DNA from: Mesaphorura yosii
Taxonomy: Eukaryota > Arthropoda > Collembola > Poduromorpha > Tullbergiidae
NCBI GenBank assembly: GCA_009869945.1
Contig: WIXG01000716.1
Span: 1-25,108 of the forward strand
Reading direction: 5' to 3'
Length of the DNA: 25,108 bases
The notes under the pieces were generated by a model that ran no database searches, was not told where the DNA came from, and saw only the letters and a list, made by a program, of their open reading frames with translations. The position numbers were made by a program, and so were the translations under genes. This document shows positions 21,111-25,108 of the stretch, in pieces (the stretch's first letter is position 1; each line of letters starts with the position of its first letter).

Positions 21111-22063
21111 TTAAAACGCTGACACCAGCCACAAAAGTGCAGCAATCATTTGAGGTAACACATTCAGCATCAGCACATTGGAGCCTCCGTTTTTCACAAC
21201 CTTCCGCTTCCCGTGACTGTGCCCATGTCCGTGTCCATGACCATGGCTATGATGATGGTGGTCGTCCTGACCTCGCTCAGGCTTCGGAGGCGTCGATGTC
21301 GACGTCGATGGGTGGATGCCCGACTGCGACTCGGGCGTGGTTTCTTGAATGTCTTCAGGTTTGAACTTGGACTTGTACACTCCAGGCTGATGGAATGGTG
21401 CTCCAGGATCATCGCCAAGCATCACGTCGTTCTCGTCTGTACTTGTAGTGTTATCGCACCCTATTTCGCTGTAATTGGTCGCATTTGTGACGTTGGCCGT
21501 GCCCAAATCCAAATCTTCCACAGTCGGAACATTCGAGAAATCTGCACAAGGCAAATGCACGAACTGGAACAAAGTCACTGGGTATTATACCGACCATTTT
21601 AATGATTTTTCTTACCACCGAGGACCGGACACAAAATCAAAGGACAATCTTTCTCCGTCAAATTCTTTTGTACGCAATCCACGCCATCGAAGTGTGTACC
21701 CTCAGGGCACCGCACCTTCACCAACAAATATCGTTCAGTATCATCGCTATCGCTGGTTCCATCACCATGCGCTTGGATGAGGGCATGAACGCATTCGTAG
21801 TAGAATGCACAACTGTCCTTCAGTGGAAACTTTCCGGGTCCGTCACAATGAAGATCTTGATGAATGACATTTACCTTTAAAACAAGCCAAAACGATTAGT
21901 AGCACTCCTTTGCACGTAGCATGTGCATAGCATATGTTGAGTGAAACAAGCTTACCTGCGAGCAATTCATCGACCCTGCACTTATTTCGCCACCAAACGC
22001 TGAGATAACGATTGTTAACTCAAGAAAAGTGATTTTTGATAGAAGAATTGCTTGGATTTGCAT
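21111..22063 (-). CDS. GPI-anchored CBM14-like protein with His-Gly tract (cluster member B)
   Basis: Exons 22063-21956, 21874-21616 and 21541-21111 use GT-AG introns in phases 0 and 1 and give 265 residues. The signal peptide is about residues 1-25. The domain is the clearest CBM14 (peritrophin-A) match of the three, with C-AFYYE-C and CPEGTHFDGVDC, the usual C-x5-C and CPxGxxF core. Eight cysteines follow the spacing C-x12-C-x11-C-x5-C-x27-C-x10-C-x9-C-x4-C. After it come an acidic, N-glycosylation-rich linker, a Thr/Pro-rich segment and HHHHSHGHGHGHGHSHG, with ten His. The C-terminus has small residues (NGGS) and then a hydrophobic end (LPQMIAALLWLVSAF), which fits GPI attachment. Known CBM14 proteins bind chitin in gut lining or cuticle; the anchor suggests an epithelial surface location. 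His-rich tracts can bind metals such as zinc or copper, which is inference here. Confidence 0.87.
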
Positions 22064-22614
22064 ATTGTGGCTTGAAGTGTCGTCTATTGGAAACTACAAA
22101 TACCTTCACAAGCTTCGTTTCGTGCACTCGCAACTCCTGCTGCCAATTAGATTTAAAGTCAAGCATGTTGAGACGACCGATTGATTCAGCAACTCCGGAA
22201 GATAAGCAGGAAAATGCAGAAAATGTGCACATTTTGGAAATTCCATGCCCATACATAATCCGTGGTCTGGCCTAACCTTCACGGCTTCACTTCACACGTC
22301 ACGTCAGTCTGCACCTCAGCCAACTCAGCACGGAAACATTCAATCAGAAACGAAACGACTTTCAAATTTCCAAAGGAAATTTGCGACCAATTTCTTCGAA
22401 TTGTAGTGGGGTGAGTCAGCCATTAAGTTAACACTGCGCTCGAGCTCAAGCAATTAACGATTCAATCCACTAAACTAACCTGAGACAGCCTGCGATAGCA
22501 ATTTAGGTGATTGCCCGTAAAAAGTGTTGAGTAAATCACAAACGCTGTTTAAGTAAAAAGTATAGTGACTACATAAAGAATTATTACAAACGTAGGAAGG
22601 CTTGGTTGTTCGAT
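22064..22614. other. Intergenic region between cluster members B and C
   Basis: It should hold the promoter and 5' UTR of the minus-strand gene starting at 22063, and the 3' UTR of the gene ending at 22615. No clear TATA box or AATAAA was seen. A minus-strand ATTAAA at 22614-22619 overlaps the stop codon of member C. No coding exon was recognised. Confidence 0.45.
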
Positions 22615-24003
22615 TTAATACAAATGCCAAATCAAAGCACCCAAAAGTAAAATAAATTGACCGACATTCCCAAGAGGCAGATGACCCGACGCAGAATTGC
22701 GTCCGCGTCCATGATGAGCCGTAGACGCTCCCTGCTCCGGTGCCAAGGGTTCATCGTCGTAATGCGGGGTAACGGGTTGCGCCTCCGGAACAGGTGGTTC
22801 GTAAAGTTCCGTTGACGTCGATGGAGGCGCGTGATGTCCATGCCCATGCCCGTGCTTTCTGTCTTTGTCCATGCGAACAGGTGGCACCAGCAACGGGACT
22901 TTGTGAGCAGGATAGTATTCACCTTTGCTGATTCCGGGAGTGGGTTGTGGTTGTGGCGTTTGTGGCGGAGTCTGTGGCCAGTACATTCGTGTTGGTTCCT
23001 TCCCGTAGTTAGGATCCACACCGGGAGGGGGAACCGGTGGTTCGTAGAATTTGTTGTCCTGACCTTGCTCGCGGAGTCCACCATATCCTGTTACAGGTCT
23101 AGGTGTCACCGTTGTCGGTTTTACAGGGACGTAGAAGCCATACTTTCCTCCTGCGCCTGTGTTTGGCAGATTTAGCCTGGGTTTACATTTCTGGACTGGT
23201 CCAAACTCAAGATCTTCATCTGGCGGCGGGCAGAGTGGGTCAGGATCTTTCGTAGATGGTCTGTCAGGAATTACCGGAAACACAAACCTATTTTGGAATG
23301 TGCCCGTGTCCGGCTTTGGTTGTGCTTTGTCTTCAGTCGTGTCTATCAAAATAAAATACGGCAACCTGCTTGGAAGGTTCCAAGATTCTAACCACTCGCA
23401 CGCGTTTAGAAGCTTACCGCAGTAAATCTGTGGGCAGTAATCCTCTTTGAATGTCGTCTGCAACCGTAAATCCTCACATTGATTTGAGACAGGAGAAAAT
23501 ATTGTGCCCACCGCACAAGCCATCTCCAGAGGCTGAGTTCTACCAGACCGAAACCGAAAACACCTTAGATGTCTTGTGCATGAACCCTTCACCGGATGCA
23601 GCGAGTTGGGAATTTGACACGAGTCTTTAGAGTCCAAATACTGTAGCTACAAAAACAAATGGAAAACTATCGATCAGTCAATCGCACTAGTGCACAATTT
23701 AACATTCGATGAAATCGAACGATACTTATAGTTTTCGTCTCTCCTTGTATCGGAAATGCCTATCATGCTGCTTACCAAGTCGCAGTACGGTTTTAGCAAT
23801 GGTGGGATCTCATCGACTGAGTTGTAGGTGGAGAAGACTCGTGGTGGAGGCGCATAAGGAGTGAATTTGGGGAAATCGAAGTTTCTGTGTGAAATGAAAG
23901 TATCCTGCCGAGTTCTGCGCGACAGACTGCCATAAGAATGCCCAGCAACTCCGACTCCGGCACCGTTGAGAATCGCGAAGACAAGCAGAAGTATGGGCAG
24001 CAT
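22615..24003 (-). CDS. GPI-anchored CBM14-like protein with Pro-rich and His-Gly linker (cluster member C)
   Basis: Exons 24003-23776, 23646-23418 and 23342-22615 use GT-AG introns in phases 0 and 1 and give 394 residues. The signal peptide MLPILLLVFAILNGAG probably ends after VAG. The eight-cysteine domain has the spacing C-x11-C-x12-C-x5-C-x14-C-x12-C-x13-C-x4-C; the core is more divergent than in member B, but C-x5-C and C-x4-C are kept. The text just after intron 1, LQYLDSKDSC, echoes LQYMSIDSDNHHC in member A. A long Pro/Thr/Tyr-rich linker with EPPVP repeats follows, then KHGHGHGHH. The C-terminus has NSASG and then NVGQFILLLGALIWHLY, which fits GPI attachment. The second intron is 75 bp and free of stops, so retention would insert 25 residues. 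Function is unknown; a chitin- or glycan-associated surface role is inferred from the fold. Confidence 0.87.
23343..23417 (-). other. Stop-free 75-bp intron of cluster member C
   Basis: The donor G|GTAAGC and acceptor GATAG bound a 75-bp intron. Its length is a multiple of three and it has no in-frame stop, so the unspliced RNA also encodes a continuous protein. Splicing is favoured because it restores the phase-1 junction Asp shared with member B. Confidence 0.7.
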
Positions 24004-25108
24004 TGTGCCCAGCTCCGAATCCAGTAGCGTAATCAGAGTTCAATACATTTTACTTTATCAGCAGCCCCAGCAATTGTGTTAAAATACGTCAACTGCTCTT
24101 ATTCTTTCACACAGCAAGTTCCAACAGGCTCGGTCGGTCAACGGAAGTGGAATCAGAAGAAGCAGGACATCACCTTCTCACAGTCGCCACACGAAAACAG
24201 TCCAAGTCCATTTTCCTTAAGAGGCGAGAGTTCAAGCTGACCCCAAACTCAAAACCACAACAAATTCACCCCACCGCAGCAGCGCAGTCGGCGCAGTGGC
24301 AGTGAGTAATTAACCAACGTCACACTCATTTTCATTTTATTAATGTTTTAAGCAAGAAGGAAATTACTAATTACCGAGTTATACATTGCTTAATTAATAA
24401 GTAGCATAATTTTTTGTCACAAAAACACAACACACGAGGCAATGACAATGACACGGCGCGGGCGTGAGTAAATCAGTCTCATTTTGTACTACTTACGCTT
24501 TGGGGTACGATTATTGCATAGAAAAGTTGCTGGCCACAATTGCTTGGGTTCATACACTATGACCTATGTAAAATACTACGTTAGATTCTAATTTTATTGG
24601 CGTATCTAAATTCTAAATGCGGTCATTAAAAAGAGTTGGTCCCAATAAAGGAACCTTTGCGAGGAACGAACATTGGAATTTGGAATAATATCCTATCAAC
24701 TGCCCATGGAAAATATATAAAATATATGGAAGAACAGAAAGACAGACTTGAAGAGTCAACAGTAAAGACGGGTAAGAAGGTTGACAGTTGATAATGAACG
24801 AAAAGATAACAAGCAAAGTTCTAAAAATTCGCGAATCTTATTCTAATTTTGCATTGTTCCGTAAGTTCTCATAATTGAGCTTTTGACTATTGAGCAAATC
24901 ACAAGCTTCTGAAGCGTAGTTCGTATTCTAAATGGCTCGTATTTTAAGCCACCTCAAAAGTACTGAAATTCCTCCGCAAATTCACCACTCCACAGAAATA
25001 CTTACTTTCTTCCCCAAAAGATTCTTTGACCGTCCCAAAATCCAACTTGACCGCATTTTAAAAATTGACCACATTATTTGACATTGGTCATAAAGATATA
25101 TATTTATT
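24004..25108. other. Upstream region of cluster member C, to the right edge
   Basis: The first few hundred bases should hold the promoter and 5' UTR of the minus-strand gene starting at 24003. No coding exon can be supported in the rest, which is AT-rich. Three TTGACC half-sites occur near the edge (25026, 25047, 25065), with TGGTCA at 25085. A plus-strand AATAAA at 24644-24649 has no coding sequence before it. Confidence 0.45.

Noticed and set aside
21213..21602. Plus-strand 129-residue frame rich in Met, Arg and Val
   Set aside because: It is the antisense shadow of the His-Gly and Pro/Thr coding sequence of cluster member B.
24980..25108. Possible minus-strand exon ending at a GTAAGT donor near 25005
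   Set aside because: The donor context is good, but all three frames are short, none shows a family pattern, and the rest would lie outside the window.
1..25108. tRNA, rRNA, CRISPR array or intact transposon
   Set aside because: No B-box or cloverleaf pattern, no conserved rRNA segments, no regularly spaced repeats, and no transposase motif or terminal inverted repeats were recognised by eye.

Overview
This is a eukaryotic nuclear window, most likely from an arthropod. A small-genome crustacean such as a water flea (Daphnia type) is my best guess, but that is an inference. The evidence is many short introns (about 59-130 bp, GT-AG, with one or two GC-AG), compact spacing between genes, a Deadpan-type bHLH-Orange protein, a PDE11-type phosphodiesterase and a cluster of chitin-binding-type (CBM14-like) secreted proteins. 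No tRNA, rRNA, CRISPR array or intact transposon was recognised. All gene models were assembled by eye, joining exons by reading frame and splice sites.

Layout. (1) Positions 1-2371 are non-coding upstream DNA with two strong matches to the Su(H)/CSL consensus, a TATA-like box and short tandem repeats. (2) 2372-4005 (+) is a three-exon Hairy/E(spl)-class repressor, closest to Deadpan, ending in WRPW. (3) About 4.1-9.6 kb is a long gene-poor stretch. (4) 9646-14265 (+) is a 21-exon dual-GAF cyclic nucleotide phosphodiesterase of the PDE5/6/11 group, probably Pde11, with every catalytic residue I could check intact. (5) 14768-18911 (-) is a 12-exon Nup153-like nucleoporin, convergent with Pde11, with three RanBP2-type zinc fingers, about 20 FG dipeptides and a basic C-terminal tail on a tiny last exon. 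(6) 19420-24003 (-) holds three head-to-tail genes of one divergent family: signal peptide, one CBM14-like cysteine domain, a variable linker and a C-terminal hydrophobic tail that looks like a GPI-attachment signal.

The three-gene cluster is the most novel part. Each domain has the six CBM14-type cysteines plus one extra cysteine on each side, so eight in all. Each gene has an intron just after the first cysteine (phase 0) and another just after the eighth (phase 1 in at least two genes). Shared intron positions with very divergent sequence point to old tandem duplication. Two members carry His-Gly-rich stretches before the predicted anchor.

The dpn, Pde11 and Nup153 genes have no obvious shared pathway and look like ordinary neighbours. 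The CBM14-like genes probably form a functional cluster of cell-surface or cuticle/gut-associated proteins.
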